Of a DNA stretch of 64,000 bases, positions 8,727 to 18,219 are shown one piece after another; the first letter of the stretch is position 1; each line of letters opens with the position of its first letter. The position numbers and the translations under genes were made by a program. The stretch spans positions 62,001 through 126,000 of the forward strand of contig JAFDVQ010000015.1 of the NCBI GenBank assembly GCA_018268915.1. Direction: 5' to 3'. The DNA comes from Acidobacteriota bacterium (lineage in GTDB: Bacteria; Acidobacteriota; Terriglobia; Terriglobales; Acidobacteriaceae). The notes under the pieces are model-generated. The model had not been told where the DNA came from and made no database searches. It worked only from the letters and a program-made list of their open reading frames with translations.

Positions 8727-10526
8727 TCAACGGTGACTATGACGCCGCGCACGCTCTCGCACACCCACGCCGTCCTCCAGATCAAACACTGCATTCACAA
8801 GCGCAATATGCGAGAACGCCTGCGGAAAATTGCCGACCATGCGCTTCGCCTTTGGGTCGTATTCCTCGGATAGAAGACCCATTTCGTTCGGAAGTTCCAG
8901 AAGCTGCTTGAAGAGCTCTCGAGCCTCGTCCTCTCGTCCCACAGCCTTCAGGCTGCTTACCATCCAGAAGCTGCAAGCGAGAAAGACGCCTTCACCCGGC
9001 GGCAAGCCATCCTGCACGCGCGAAGTGTTGTAGCGCAGCACCAGCCCATCCTGCATCAGCTCCCGCTTAATGGCATCGACAGTGCCTTTGATCCGCTCGT
9101 CAGTGCCCGGCAAGAATCCAACCAGCGGCATCAGCAGCAGGGACGCATCCAGTTGCTCTCCGCCGTAGACCTGTACAAAGCTGTTCTTCTTCTCATTGAA
9201 GCCCTGCTCGCAAATCTGCTGATGAGCGATTTCTCGGAGCTCTTTCCAGCGCTCAACAGGAGCCTCGTACTTCAGCTGCTCCGCAATCAACACCGCGCGA
9301 TCGAACGCCACCCACGCCATCAGCTTCGAATAGGTAAACTGCTGCGGGCGGCCGCGCGTCTCCCAAATCCCCTGGTCCGGCTGCTCCCAGATCTCCTCAA
9401 GATGCTTCAGAAGCAGAACAAGAATTCGAAAGTCCTGCTCCGTATGCCTGCCCATCTTGTGCTGCGCGTGATAGAACGAGTCCAGTATTTCGCCATAAAT
9501 GTCCAGCTGCACTTGCATCGCCGCGGCGTTGCCGATTCTCACCGGCTTCGAATTTTCATAACCAGCAAGCCAATCAACGGTCCACTCCTGCAGCTGCCGC
9601 TCCCCGCTTAAGCCGTACATGATCTGCACCTGGTCCGGACTTCCGCCAAGAGCTCGCAGCAGCCAGTCCTGCCATGCAGCCGCTTCGTCGGCATACCCAC
9701 CGTTTGCCAGCGCAAGCAGGGTAAACGTCGTGTCCCGCAGCCAGCAGTACCGGTAGTCCCAGTTGCGAACGCCGCCCAGCGATTCCGGCAGCGAAGTCGT
9801 AACAGCCGCGACCACTCCTCCCGTCGGCAGGTAGGTCATCGCTTTCAGAGTGATCAGCGAGCGCTCCACAATCTCGCGGTGTTCTCCCTCAAACTGCAGC
9901 TGGCCTGCCCAATCCTCCCAGAAGGAGACCGTATCCTTGAACGCTTCGTCGACATCAATCTCCGCCGGATCCTTCTCGTGGGAGAGGCCGTAAGTGAGCG
10001 TGAACCAGACTCGCTTACCTTCCGACACCGCAAACTCAGCGATCGTCTTCAGGTTCTCGCCATGCGTGGGAACCGATGCCCGCAGCACGCAGAGATTTGG
10101 CCCCGCAATCGCCCGGATACCTCCCTCGATTCGATTTACCCAAGGTATTGACCGGCCGTAGTCGAATCGCAGAGACAATTCCATGCACATTCGGGTCTCG
10201 CCTCGAATTCCTTCTACAAACCTGACGACATCGGAGTTTTTGCCACGCACCGGCATGAAATCAGTGAGCCGCACTGCCCAGTCTTTCGTCTCGAACACAG
10301 TCTCAACAATCAACGTGTGCTCGCGATACTTCCGCGACGTCGTCCACTCACCATCACTTGGAGCGATGCGCCAGAACCCGTTGTCATCTGTGCCGAGTAA
10401 CTTTGCAAAGCAAGCCTCCGACGAAAATGCCGGCCAGCATAGCCAGTCGATCGATCCATTTTTGTCGACGAGCGCTGCGGTCTCGCAGTCTCCGATCAGT
10501 GCATAGTCCTCGATCCGTGCTGACAT
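8727..10526 (-). CDS. Glycoside hydrolase family 15 protein (glucoamylase/trehalase-like)
   Basis: A 599-residue GH15 enzyme predicted to release glucose from alpha-glucosides such as dextrins or trehalose. The N-terminal beta-sandwich starts with IEDYALIGD and GSIDWLCWP, as in bacterial and archaeal GH15 proteins. The (alpha/alpha)6 domain includes RNWDYRYCWLRD at about 255-270 and PGEGVFLACSFW near the C-terminus. There is no signal peptide, so it is probably cytoplasmic. It starts 10 nt after the SDR gene, with GAGGG just before the ATG, so the two are co-transcribed. Glucoamylase versus trehalase activity cannot be settled by eye. Confidence 0.92.
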   Translation of the reverse strand: MSARIEDYALIGDCETAALVDKNGSIDWLCWPAFSSEACFAKLLGTDDNGFWRIAPSDGEWTTSRKYREHTLIVETVFETKDWAVRLTDFMPVRGKNSDVVRFVEGIRGETRMCMELSLRFDYGRSIPWVNRIEGGIRAIAGPNLCVLRASVPTHGENLKTIAEFAVSEGKRVWFTLTYGLSHEKDPAEIDVDEAFKDTVSFWEDWAGQLQFEGEHREIVERSLITLKAMTYLPTGGVVAAVTTSLPESLGGVRNWDYRYCWLRDTTFTLLALANGGYADEAAAWQDWLLRALGGSPDQVQIMYGLSGERQLQEWTVDWLAGYENSKPVRIGNAAAMQVQLDIYGEILDSFYHAQHKMGRHTEQDFRILVLLLKHLEEIWEQPDQGIWETRGRPQQFTYSKLMAWVAFDRAVLIAEQLKYEAPVERWKELREIAHQQICEQGFNEKKNSFVQVYGGEQLDASLLLMPLVGFLPGTDERIKGTVDAIKRELMQDGLVLRYNTSRVQDGLPPGEGVFLACSFWMVSSLKAVGREDEARELFKQLLELPNEMGLLSEEYDPKAKRMVGNFPQAFSHIALVNAVFDLEDGVGVRERARRHSHR

Positions 10527-10536
10527 GGGCCCTCGT

Positions 10537-11307
10537 TTATTGCTCTTTGTAGTTCCGCATCAGTCCGCCATCGATCACGAACGTCGACCCGGTCACGTAG
10601 GCCGCGTCGTCCGACGCGAGATACGCAACCATCCCGGCTACATCCTCTGGTGTTCCCATTCGGCCCAGGGGAATATTTTTGAGCAGAGCGTTGAGCTTCG
10701 GCTTGTCTTCGAGCAGAGATTTGTTGATTGGAGTGGCAATCGCGCCTGGGGCGACGTTGTTGATCGTGATCCCAAGCGGTCCCAGTTCCACAGCAAGATC
10801 CCGCATCAACATTCTCAGTCCGCCCTTGCTGCAGCAATAGGAGGCGAAGCCGGGAAACACCATGTCTTCGTGTACCGAGCTGATATTGACAATCCGGCCC
10901 GGCCTTTTCGCATCACGCAGCCGCCGCACAAATGCCTGCGTGAGAAAGAACGGCCCTCGCAAATTCACCGACATCACCAGGTCATAGTCGGCTTCTGTCG
11001 TCTCCCAGAATTCCGACTTCTTCTCGACGCCTGCATTATTGACCAGAATGTCCGCCGATCCGAACTGCTGCCATGCGGTATCCACCAGGCACTCGACATC
11101 GTTAATCCGAGTCACGTCGGCCTGAACGATCTTCCCTTCTCCACCAGCCTTCTCGATCGCCTCTTCTGTTTGCTTCGCTCCTTCGGGGCTGCCCACGTAG
11201 TCGACAATGACTTTTGCTCCTTCGCAGCCCAGGCGTTCTGCAATGCCTTGCCCAATGCCTGAGCCGGCACCAGTAACGATGGCGACCTTCCCCTGAAAAC
11301 GGCGCAT
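10537..11307 (-). CDS. SDR-family oxidoreductase, glucose 1-dehydrogenase-like
   Basis: A classical short-chain dehydrogenase of 256 residues. The cofactor glycine motif TGAGSGIG is at about 12-19, NNAG near 92, the catalytic Ser in NISSV near 142 and YCCSK (Y-x3-K) near 157. Substrate is not determined; the closest general type by eye is glucose 1-dehydrogenase. AAGGAG lies 5 nt before the ATG. Coupling to the GH15 gene 10 nt downstream suggests it may oxidise glucose or another sugar released by that enzyme (inference). Confidence 0.9.
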   Translation of the reverse strand: MRRFQGKVAIVTGAGSGIGQGIAERLGCEGAKVIVDYVGSPEGAKQTEEAIEKAGGEGKIVQADVTRINDVECLVDTAWQQFGSADILVNNAGVEKKSEFWETTEADYDLVMSVNLRGPFFLTQAFVRRLRDAKRPGRIVNISSVHEDMVFPGFASYCCSKGGLRMLMRDLAVELGPLGITINNVAPGAIATPINKSLLEDKPKLNALLKNIPLGRMGTPEDVAGMVAYLASDDAAYVTGSTFVIDGGLMRNYKEQ

Positions 11308-11463
11308 AACTCTCCTTCACGCGCCACGAATGCGCGTATCTACAACCCTTTGGATGCGTGGGAAGCGGATCAGCGCGTTCCAAATTGAAGCGAAAGGAAG
11401 TCTGAAATGAGTAGTTTTGAGCGCCTGAACAGTCAGCGGGTGGATGGGGACTCCGGCCCAACC

Positions 11464-11874
11464 TCACTGCGGCCGCAGAAACCCGTAAAGCAGCACCGCC
11501 AGCACGACGGAACTAATTACGACGAAGAGCTTGTCCTTCTCCAACAGAAACGCGACCAACGCGAAGACCACCCGCGCCACCGGCGTCGCGATCAGAAGCA
11601 GAACGGCTAGCTGGATAATCGCCGCAGGATCGCCGGCCTTGATGCCCTGTGCCACTCCGCCAAAATGCCGCAGCCTTACCGGCTCGCTTGAAAACACGCG
11701 ATAGTTCGGCATCTCTCCGTGATGTGCTCGCATGTATAAAACGCCGCCAATCAACATCACAAAAGATGCCAGGAGCACTCCAACCTGTAGAAGCCGCCCC
11801 ATCACCGTTTCCATCTGGCGGTCATCGAAGTGGCCGTGTTCGCGTTCAGGTGCCACGTCGCCTTCTAAAACCAT
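11464..11874 (-). CDS. DUF1634 membrane protein, TauE/SafE partner
   Basis: A 136-residue protein with a polar N-terminus and about three hydrophobic segments (starting near 28, 85 and 112), matching the DUF1634 family. DUF1634 genes usually sit beside TauE/SafE permeases, as here. The ATG lies inside the end of the TauE gene (10-nt overlap), which indicates translational coupling. A GTG at 11856 with AGAAGG in front of it is an alternative start. The role is presumed accessory to the permease. Confidence 0.82.
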   Translation of the reverse strand: MVLEGDVAPEREHGHFDDRQMETVMGRLLQVGVLLASFVMLIGGVLYMRAHHGEMPNYRVFSSEPVRLRHFGGVAQGIKAGDPAAIIQLAVLLLIATPVARVVFALVAFLLEKDKLFVVISSVVLAVLLYGFLRPQ

Positions 11875-12707
11875 TTGGTCACCCCATCCACGATCATCTC
11901 CACTCCGAGTGCCAGAACAACAACCGTGAAGACTTTCCGCAGTACGGCCGTTCGAGCCCGCACGAGATAGCGCGCTCCCATTAGCGACCCGGTGAGTACG
12001 CCCAGCATCACCGGAAACGCCAACCCCGGAGCGACCAGCCCTCTGTGCAGGTAGATTCCCGCGCTCGCAGCCGCCGTCACGCCGATCATGAAGTTACTCG
12101 TCGTCGTCGAGACCTTGAACGGAACCTTCATGATCCGGTCCATCGCCAGTACCTTCACAGCCCCCGAACCGATCCCGAGCAGTCCAGACAATGTTCCCGC
12201 AACAAACATCAGCCCGAAGCCCCCGGAAATGTTCTCGACCTCATACTTGACCAGTTTTCCGTCGCGTCCCGGATAGCTACCCGAAAGCTCCAGCTTGTCT
12301 GACCACCGGCTATGGCCTCTCAGCTCAGGAACCGTGTCTTTCTTCTGCTGCCACGACACCACCGCGGAATAGATCAGCACCAGTCCAAAAATGATTGCCA
12401 GTGCCTGCGTGTGAACCACCGTAGCGAGAAATGCGCCAAGAATCGCCCCTAGTGTCGTAGCGACTTCCAGGAACATCCCGATGCGCACGCTCGAAAACCC
12501 TTCGCGCACATAGGCAGCCGCTGCACCGGAAGAAGTTGCTATCACGGAAATCAGCGAAACCCCAATTGCGTAGCGAATGTCTACGTGGAAGAACACTGTG
12601 AGCAGAGGCACCAGCACCACTCCGCCACCCAGTCCCGTAAGCGCTCCCAAAAGCCCCGCGGTGAGTGATCCAAAGAAAAGAAGTGCTGTGAATAAAGACA
12701 GAGTCAT
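11865..12707 (-). CDS. TauE/SafE-family anion exporter
   Basis: A 280-residue multi-spanning permease with the two TauE/SafE repeats: the first half contains GLLGALTGLGGGVVLVPLL and the second GLLGIGSGAVKV. Members export sulfite, sulfoacetate or other organosulfur anions; the substrate here is unknown. The start is ATG 12707, since a TTG one codon upstream is less likely. It is first in a two-gene unit with DUF1634. Confidence 0.9.
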   Translation of the reverse strand: MTLSLFTALLFFGSLTAGLLGALTGLGGGVVLVPLLTVFFHVDIRYAIGVSLISVIATSSGAAAAYVREGFSSVRIGMFLEVATTLGAILGAFLATVVHTQALAIIFGLVLIYSAVVSWQQKKDTVPELRGHSRWSDKLELSGSYPGRDGKLVKYEVENISGGFGLMFVAGTLSGLLGIGSGAVKVLAMDRIMKVPFKVSTTTSNFMIGVTAAASAGIYLHRGLVAPGLAFPVMLGVLTGSLMGARYLVRARTAVLRKVFTVVVLALGVEMIVDGVTKWF

Positions 12708-12790
12708 CAAGCGATGAGACCTTCAGCACCCAGAATATCTCGTCAGCGAGACATTCTGGTTAAACAGATAGGTTCAGGTATCACCGCCAA

Positions 12791-13321
12791 TCAAAGCAGC
12801 GCCCGCACCAATCGCCGTACAGTTTCTGTGGCAGCTCCATAAACAAGGTGTGCGGCAAAGGGTGTAGTGAGCGCAGAAATCGGCTCATCGCCGGGTGCCC
12901 CTGAAAGGTCGAGCGCGGGTACCGCAACCAGATCTGCCCCTGCAAAAAGCGCAGCACCGAATGCCGTTCCGAAACCAAACCTCGCCTGCGGCATTCCCTC
13001 CGCAATTGCCCCGTAGGTCGCGCCCATCAGGGCACCGAACGCATAATGCACAATCGGCCCGCCCTTTTCTCTGCCTTCGTGCGACAGGTGTCTTCCTCCA
13101 GTCACGGTCGACACCACAGCATCCGCTGTCTTCATCGTCGCGTCGTCGGGCTTATCTCCGCTCTGATCCTGTTGCTGACCAGCGTCTTCTCCCTGCACTA
13201 CTTTTTGCAAGGATGGCCCAACATTCTGCATGAACTCATTCATGATCCACGATGCAAAAAGTCCGCCTGCAATTCCCGCGACAATTCCGCTCGCCAGATG
13301 TACGTCTCTACGCTCAGCCAT
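12791..13321 (-). CDS. DUF1440-type (YagU-like) membrane protein
   Basis: A 176-residue protein with hydrophobic, glycine-rich segments at about 10-30, 85-105 and 110-130. A charged linker carries Gln/Asp-rich sequence and the conserved-looking motif HYAFGALMGATYG. It resembles DUF1440/YagU inner-membrane proteins linked to acid resistance in enterics. The start was set at 13321 because GGAGGAGTGAG directly precedes that ATG; the frame remains open to 13483 without a binding site. It precedes the TauE unit on the same strand. Confidence 0.75.
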   Translation of the reverse strand: MAERRDVHLASGIVAGIAGGLFASWIMNEFMQNVGPSLQKVVQGEDAGQQQDQSGDKPDDATMKTADAVVSTVTGGRHLSHEGREKGGPIVHYAFGALMGATYGAIAEGMPQARFGFGTAFGAALFAGADLVAVPALDLSGAPGDEPISALTTPFAAHLVYGAATETVRRLVRALL

Positions 13322-13412
13322 CTCACTCCTCCGAGTTGCGATTAGGGTGCCAGGCACACTAAGGTCGGTTGCTCTTGCACCCGAGTGATTGCGCCAACCA
13401 TTCAGCTCAGCG

Positions 13413-13562
13413 TCAGTGCTTTTTGAAGTACTGCACTTCCTGTTCGTGCTTTTTGGCTTTTTCCAAGGACGCGAACGTGCCAAGGTTGCGCCGCTTTCCT
13501 GTTGATGGATCCTTCTTGCGCGAATACAAGCGAAACTCTCCGGATTTGAGCTTGCGAATCAT
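13413..13562 (-). CDS. Conserved-looking 49-aa basic small protein
   Basis: A complete small frame that begins MIRKLKSGEFRLYSRKKD and ends EQEVQYFKKH, 49 residues, rich in Lys and Arg. The pattern (beta-hairpin GEFRLYS, then KKDPSTGKRRNLGTF, then a charged helix) resembles short conserved hypothetical proteins I recall in many proteobacteria and acidobacteria. No Shine-Dalgarno is obvious. It is divergent from ku, 138 nt away, so it shares the upstream region of the end-joining genes. Function unknown; nucleic acid binding is only suggested by charge. Confidence 0.72.
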   Translation of the reverse strand: MIRKLKSGEFRLYSRKKDPSTGKRRNLGTFASLEKAKKHEQEVQYFKKH

Positions 13563-13700
13563 ACCGCTATCGGATGCGGATCACGGTGCGCGAGTGCACT
13601 CAGTTCAGTAGAGACAACTTGCTCCAGCACTGCCACATCGAACGACTTGGGCGTGACGCGAGAAGCAAGCTTCACCAGTCGCCGCCCCAGGAGACAGGAA

Positions 13701-14567
13701 ATGGCTGGTCGGCCCTATTGGTCGGGACAACTTCGAATCTCGCTCGTTGCATTCGGCATTCAACTCTATCCCGCTACAAGCTCGACATCCGAGGTTTCTT
13801 TTCACCAGATCGACCGCAAGTCAAACCAGCGCATCCATCACCTCAATGTCGTGAATGGCGACAAGCCCGTCGACAACGATGACATCGTCAAAGGCTACGA
13901 GTACAGCAAGGGCAAGTACATCATCGTTGAGCCGACCGAGATCAAGAACCTCCGCCTCGAAACGCAGAAGGTCATCAGCGTCGCCCAGTTCATCGACTCC
14001 AGGGACCTTCCGCCGTACCTCTTCGAGAAACCGTACTTCGTCGTTCCCGACCAGAAGGGTTCAGCCGATGCCTTCGCCGTGATCCGGGAGGCCATGATCC
14101 AGTCAGACAAAGTCGCAATCGGTGAAGCTGCCTTCGCCGGCCGCGAACACCTCATCGCCATCGCACCCCACCCCGACAAAAAAGTTCGAGGCCTGATGGC
14201 TTACACCCTGCGTTATGCCGAAGAGCTACGCAAGGCAAAGGACTACTTCGGAAGTATTCACGAGCACAGCATCGACAAGAAGCAACTGGAACTTGCGAAC
14301 CAGCTTATCAAGAGTCAGTCGGCGCCATTTCGACTTGACGACTACAAGGACGACTACGAAGCCGCACTCCGCGAGCTCATCAATGCAAAGCGAAAAAATA
14401 AGGCTCTTCCTGTTTTGGAAGAAAAACCGGAGCCTAAGGTCTTAAGCCTTATGGACGCTCTCCGACAGAGCGTCGGCGGGTCGAAATCCAAGTCCTCTTC
14501 AAGTCGCGCTTCCGCGAAGGGTCCGAGGCTGGTAAAAACAGGAAAGCGCTCCCGTAGAGCCGCATAA
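13701..14567 (+). CDS. ku: Ku homodimer protein, non-homologous end joining
   Basis: Bacterial Ku binds DNA double-strand ends as a ring and recruits LigD. At 288 residues it has the Ku core (about 5-250), starting GRPYWSGQLRISLVAFGIQLY, with typical segments LNVVNGDKPV-like, VISVAQFID and YFVVPDQKG. A basic Ser/Lys-rich tail (about 255-288) is the usual LigD/DNA interaction extension. The ATG at 13701 is preceded by GGAGACAGGAA. The frame extends 18 codons further upstream but without family sequence. Two nucleotides separate its stop from ligD. Confidence 0.96.
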   Translation: MAGRPYWSGQLRISLVAFGIQLYPATSSTSEVSFHQIDRKSNQRIHHLNVVNGDKPVDNDDIVKGYEYSKGKYIIVEPTEIKNLRLETQKVISVAQFIDSRDLPPYLFEKPYFVVPDQKGSADAFAVIREAMIQSDKVAIGEAAFAGREHLIAIAPHPDKKVRGLMAYTLRYAEELRKAKDYFGSIHEHSIDKKQLELANQLIKSQSAPFRLDDYKDDYEAALRELINAKRKNKALPVLEEKPEPKVLSLMDALRQSVGGSKSKSSSSRASAKGPRLVKTGKRSRRAA

Positions 14568-14569
14568 CT

Positions 14570-17275
14570 ATGGCAAGATCCTCGACTCGACGCAATGACC
14601 CAGCGAAGACCTTCGAAGACCAGCTCACAAAATACCGCGAGATGCGTGACTTCAACGTCACGGCCGAACCGCGCGGCACCACAACCGCGATCAATAAAGT
14701 TACCAGCACAAGCGAACTGCCGTTCGTTGTCCAGAAGCACGCCGCGACACATCTGCATTATGATTTCCGCCTTGCGTGGAATGGCGTGCTGAAAAGCTGG
14801 GCGGTGGCAAAAGGGCCCAGTGACCTGCCCGCCGACAAACGCCTCGCTGTTCAGGTAGAAGATCACCCTATCGAATACGGCAATTTCGAGGGCACCATCC
14901 CCAAGGGTCAATACGGCGGCGGTTCCGTGATGGTTTGGGATTTCGGCACGTGGGAACCCCTGGAAGATGCCGACAAGGGCCTGGCTGAAGGCCACCTCAA
15001 GTTCAATCTCAACGGGCAGAAGCTTCACGGAAGATGGGCGCTTGTCCGCATGCACACGCGCGACGCCAAGCCCGGCAAGCCCAACTGGCTCCTCATTAAA
15101 GATCGCGATGAGTACGCCCGCACAGAAGACGAAGCCGCGATCACAGAGCGCCTTCCCGATAGTGCCGTGACCAGCCGAACCATCGAGCAAATCGGCGAAG
15201 ACAAAGATCGCGTCTGGCACAGCAACCGGGGAGCGGATGAACAGGAAGAAGCGGAGCCATCAAAGACCAGGCATAGCGGCACAAAATCTCGCAAACCAAA
15301 GCCATCTTTTGCCACAGCCTTGAAGCCTGTTCCCGAAGAAAAGTTCCCCAGCTTCATCTCTCCTCAGCTCGCCAAATCGTGTACGAACCCGCCCACCGGC
15401 GACGACTGGATCCATGAACTCAAGCTTGACGGCTACCGCATCCAGATGCAGATTCGCCCCGCCGCCGGACAAAACAAGAAGCGCGTTACCCTGCTCACGC
15501 GCAAAGGTCTCGACTGGACGCATCGGATGCCCGACCTCGCGCGCGCCGCCGAACAGCTCCCGGTAGATAGTGCTGTCCTCGACGGCGAAGTGGTCGTTAT
15601 CGACGCGAAGGGCGGCACCAGCTTCTCCGACCTGCAAGCCGCCTTCCAGGAAGGCGCAAAGGTCGACCTCACCTACTTCGCCTTCGACCTTCTCCATCTC
15701 GATGGTCACAATCCGCGCAATCTTCCACTTGTGAAGCGCAAAGACTTTCTCGCTAAAGTCATCTCTGGTCTTCCCGGCAATTCGCCAATTCACCTCAGCG
15801 AGCACTTCGAAGGCGACGGGCCTCAAATCTTCAACAAAGCCTGCGGGCTCGGAGCCGAGGGCATCATCTCCAAATCTGCCTCCGCCCCCTATTCCTCCAC
15901 CCGTGGCAACACCTGGCTCAAGTCGAAGTGCTTTCTAGAGCAGGAATTTGTTATTGGCGGCTTCACTGATCCATCCAATGGAAGCTACGGTATTGGCGCT
16001 CTCATTGTCGGCTACTACGAGAAAGGCAAACTCCGTTACGCTGGGCGCTCGGGGACCGGTTTCACCCAGAAGTCTCAGCAGACCATCCGCAAGCAGCTCG
16101 ACAAGCTAATACAAAATGCCACTCCGTTCTCGGATGTACCAAAGGGTGTTTCACGCGGGGTGCACTGGGTCAAACCTGAACTTGTCGCTCAGCTATCCTT
16201 CGCCGCGTGGACGCGCGACAACCTCGTGCGCCAGGCATCCTTCAAAGGCCTTCGCGAAGACAAACCCGCGAAAGAGGTCGTGCGCGAAAAAGCGGAACCC
16301 TCTGAGCCATCAACAAGCACCGTCAAACACGGGCACACCGCCATGTCATCTTCGAAGAGCTCAAAACCGTCTACCAAATCCGCCGCCGGTCAGACTGACC
16401 TGCCAATCACTCACCCGGAAAAAGTGCTCGATCCAGAATCCGGCATGACCAAACGCGATCTCGCCAACTACCTGATCGCAGTTTCCGAGCGAATGCTTCC
16501 CCATGTCGCTGATCGTCCCTTGAGCGTCGTTCGCTGCCCGGAGGGAATTGGGAAGCCATGCTTCTTCCAGAAACACATCGGCATGGGAGTGCCGAAAGGC
16601 ATCAGCAACGTTCCCGTCCCCAACAAAAAGAACAGCTCTTCCGAACAGTACCTCACCTTTAACTCGCTCGAGGGCCTCATAGGCATGGCACAGATGGGCG
16701 TGCTTGAGATCCACCCGTGGGGTTCGAAGAACGAAACTCTGGAAAAACCGGACCGGATCATCTTCGACATGGATCCAGACGAAGCCATCGATTGGAAGAC
16801 GCTCGCTGAGACAGCCAAAGAGTTCCGCGCCCGACTCGAAGGCCTCGGCCTGCAGAGCTTCCTCAAAACGACCGGCGGCAAGGGTCTGCACGTCGTCGCG
16901 CCCATTAAGCCCGAATACGAATGGCCCGAGGTAAAAGAATTTACGCATAATGTGGTTCTGGGGATGGAGCGTAAGAACCCGAATCTCTACGTCACCAAGA
17001 TGACGAAGGCGATTCGCAAGAATCGCATCTACCTCGATTACCTCCGCAACGATCGCGGTTCTACAGCAATTGCGCCCTACTCAACCCGGGCACGTGCTGG
17101 AGCCCCCGTTTCACTTCCGCTCGAGTGGAAGGAGCTGAACGCTAAAACCCGGCCAGCTTTTCACGTCATGGATCTCGACAAGTGGAAAAAGCGCCTCGCC
17201 ACAGATCCCTGGGAGGAGATGCTTGCGCTGAAGCAGCGTCTCACCGCGAAGGCGATCAAGGATGCTCAATCTTGA
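14570..17275 (+). CDS. ligD: Multifunctional ATP-dependent DNA ligase D
   Basis: A 901-residue end-joining enzyme with all three activities in the order phosphoesterase, ligase, polymerase. The 3'-phosphoesterase domain (about 35-180) holds HLHYDFRL and GPS. The ligase domain (about 260-570) has the adenylated Lys285 in ELKLDGYR. A Ser/Lys-rich linker is at about 580-615. The AEP-type polymerase (about 615-890) has metal ligands D733 and D735 in FDMDPDE. Order PE-LIG-POL is as in Pseudomonas, unlike the POL-first mycobacterial form. It follows ku by 2 nt, forming a complete two-gene system. Confidence 0.97.
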   Translation: MARSSTRRNDPAKTFEDQLTKYREMRDFNVTAEPRGTTTAINKVTSTSELPFVVQKHAATHLHYDFRLAWNGVLKSWAVAKGPSDLPADKRLAVQVEDHPIEYGNFEGTIPKGQYGGGSVMVWDFGTWEPLEDADKGLAEGHLKFNLNGQKLHGRWALVRMHTRDAKPGKPNWLLIKDRDEYARTEDEAAITERLPDSAVTSRTIEQIGEDKDRVWHSNRGADEQEEAEPSKTRHSGTKSRKPKPSFATALKPVPEEKFPSFISPQLAKSCTNPPTGDDWIHELKLDGYRIQMQIRPAAGQNKKRVTLLTRKGLDWTHRMPDLARAAEQLPVDSAVLDGEVVVIDAKGGTSFSDLQAAFQEGAKVDLTYFAFDLLHLDGHNPRNLPLVKRKDFLAKVISGLPGNSPIHLSEHFEGDGPQIFNKACGLGAEGIISKSASAPYSSTRGNTWLKSKCFLEQEFVIGGFTDPSNGSYGIGALIVGYYEKGKLRYAGRSGTGFTQKSQQTIRKQLDKLIQNATPFSDVPKGVSRGVHWVKPELVAQLSFAAWTRDNLVRQASFKGLREDKPAKEVVREKAEPSEPSTSTVKHGHTAMSSSKSSKPSTKSAAGQTDLPITHPEKVLDPESGMTKRDLANYLIAVSERMLPHVADRPLSVVRCPEGIGKPCFFQKHIGMGVPKGISNVPVPNKKNSSSEQYLTFNSLEGLIGMAQMGVLEIHPWGSKNETLEKPDRIIFDMDPDEAIDWKTLAETAKEFRARLEGLGLQSFLKTTGGKGLHVVAPIKPEYEWPEVKEFTHNVVLGMERKNPNLYVTKMTKAIRKNRIYLDYLRNDRGSTAIAPYSTRARAGAPVSLPLEWKELNAKTRPAFHVMDLDKWKKRLATDPWEEMLALKQRLTAKAIKDAQS

Positions 17276-17319
17276 CAATGCGGTGTTAGGCGGAGTCTGT
17301 CCGGCGTTGATTGCCTCGC

Positions 17320-17877
17320 TCAATCATTCTCAGAAGCTTTGTCCATCCGCACGCCGTGCACCTGCGCCATCTGCTCGGCGATCTGCAGATGTTCGCCGAT
17401 AACCTGCGCTCCCTGGCTTGCTGCATGCCGAAGGCTCGTCTCATTTCCAGACCCGGCTTCTTTCTGGAACTCCGATAGGTCTTTCCGATGATCTCTCACC
17501 ATCGCCTGAATGAATGCCCTGTCAAACGCGTCACCGGAAAGGCTTCTGAGCTTCTCTTCGAGAGCCTTGTCCTTCCGCGTAATCTCTGCGGGTACCTCGA
17601 TGTTCTCTTGTTGAGCGATCATCTTCATCTCACCGCCTAGCCTTGTGTGATCGTCGACGATCTTCTGCCCAAACTGCTTGACGTCGTCGCTGCTTCCCTT
17701 CTCTGCAGCGAGCTGACCAAACTTCACCTCAGCATTCCAGCCCTGCAGCGCCAGGTGAATAAACCTTCTATCAGACGAACTCGCGTCCGTCGTGTCTTGA
17801 GTAAACCCGGCGCGGATATAAATTGACAGCGCTATGCAGAACGCAAACGCCGAGAGTGTATACCGATTTCCCTTCAT
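17320..17877 (-). CDS. DUF4142 secreted protein
   Basis: A 185-residue protein with an N-terminal signal peptide (hydrophobic about 8-24, cleaved near TQD) and a helical DUF4142 domain. That domain is recognisable from DRRFIHLALQGWNAEVKFGQLA, then VKQFGQKIVDDH, then a C-terminal GEHLQIAEQM; the fold is ferritin-like. The biochemical role is unknown. It converges on ligD (44-nt gap) and is divergent from the tiny membrane protein at 18037. Confidence 0.85.
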   Translation of the reverse strand: MKGNRYTLSAFAFCIALSIYIRAGFTQDTTDASSSDRRFIHLALQGWNAEVKFGQLAAEKGSSDDVKQFGQKIVDDHTRLGGEMKMIAQQENIEVPAEITRKDKALEEKLRSLSGDAFDRAFIQAMVRDHRKDLSEFQKEAGSGNETSLRHAASQGAQVIGEHLQIAEQMAQVHGVRMDKASEND

Positions 17878-18036
17878 GAATCGCAGCCTCTACTAATTTC
17901 TCGCGTGTGCGTGTTGATGCCGTCTGAAGAAATGCAAGTTGTCTCGCGGGCCGCACACGTACCCAATATGCAACCCGTCAAATTGCTTGAACATCACAGG
18001 GATATCTGTGCATATCTCGCAATTGGAGATTCGCAA

Positions 18037-18186
18037 ATGCTGTGGACCATTTTTGTAATCTTGCTGGTGCTCTGGCTGCTTGGCTGGATCGGCTTCCACG
18101 CTCTAGGAGCCTTCATTCACATCGTGCTGGTTCTTGCCTTGATTGTGCTCTGCATCCAGCTTTTCTCAGGCCGCCGAAATGTATGA
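18037..18186 (+). CDS. lmo0937-family tiny membrane protein
   Basis: A 49-residue, almost wholly hydrophobic protein beginning MLWTIFVILLVLWLLGWIG, with two membrane helices and a short SGRRNV tail. This fits the lmo0937 family of small stress-associated membrane proteins. The ATG at 18037 has TGGAGA 9 nt upstream. A longer open frame from 17905 has no ribosome binding site and does not look like this family. Confidence 0.75.
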   Translation: MLWTIFVILLVLWLLGWIGFHALGAFIHIVLVLALIVLCIQLFSGRRNV

Positions 18187-18219
18187 GCGCCGGCAAATTG
18201 CCTGGCGCTGCGGTTCGGG

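Noticed and set aside
8663..8794. N-terminal extension of the VTT protein into the GH15 gene
   Set aside because: A perfect AGGAGG before a TTG at 8662 gives a better start and removes the 68-nt overlap.
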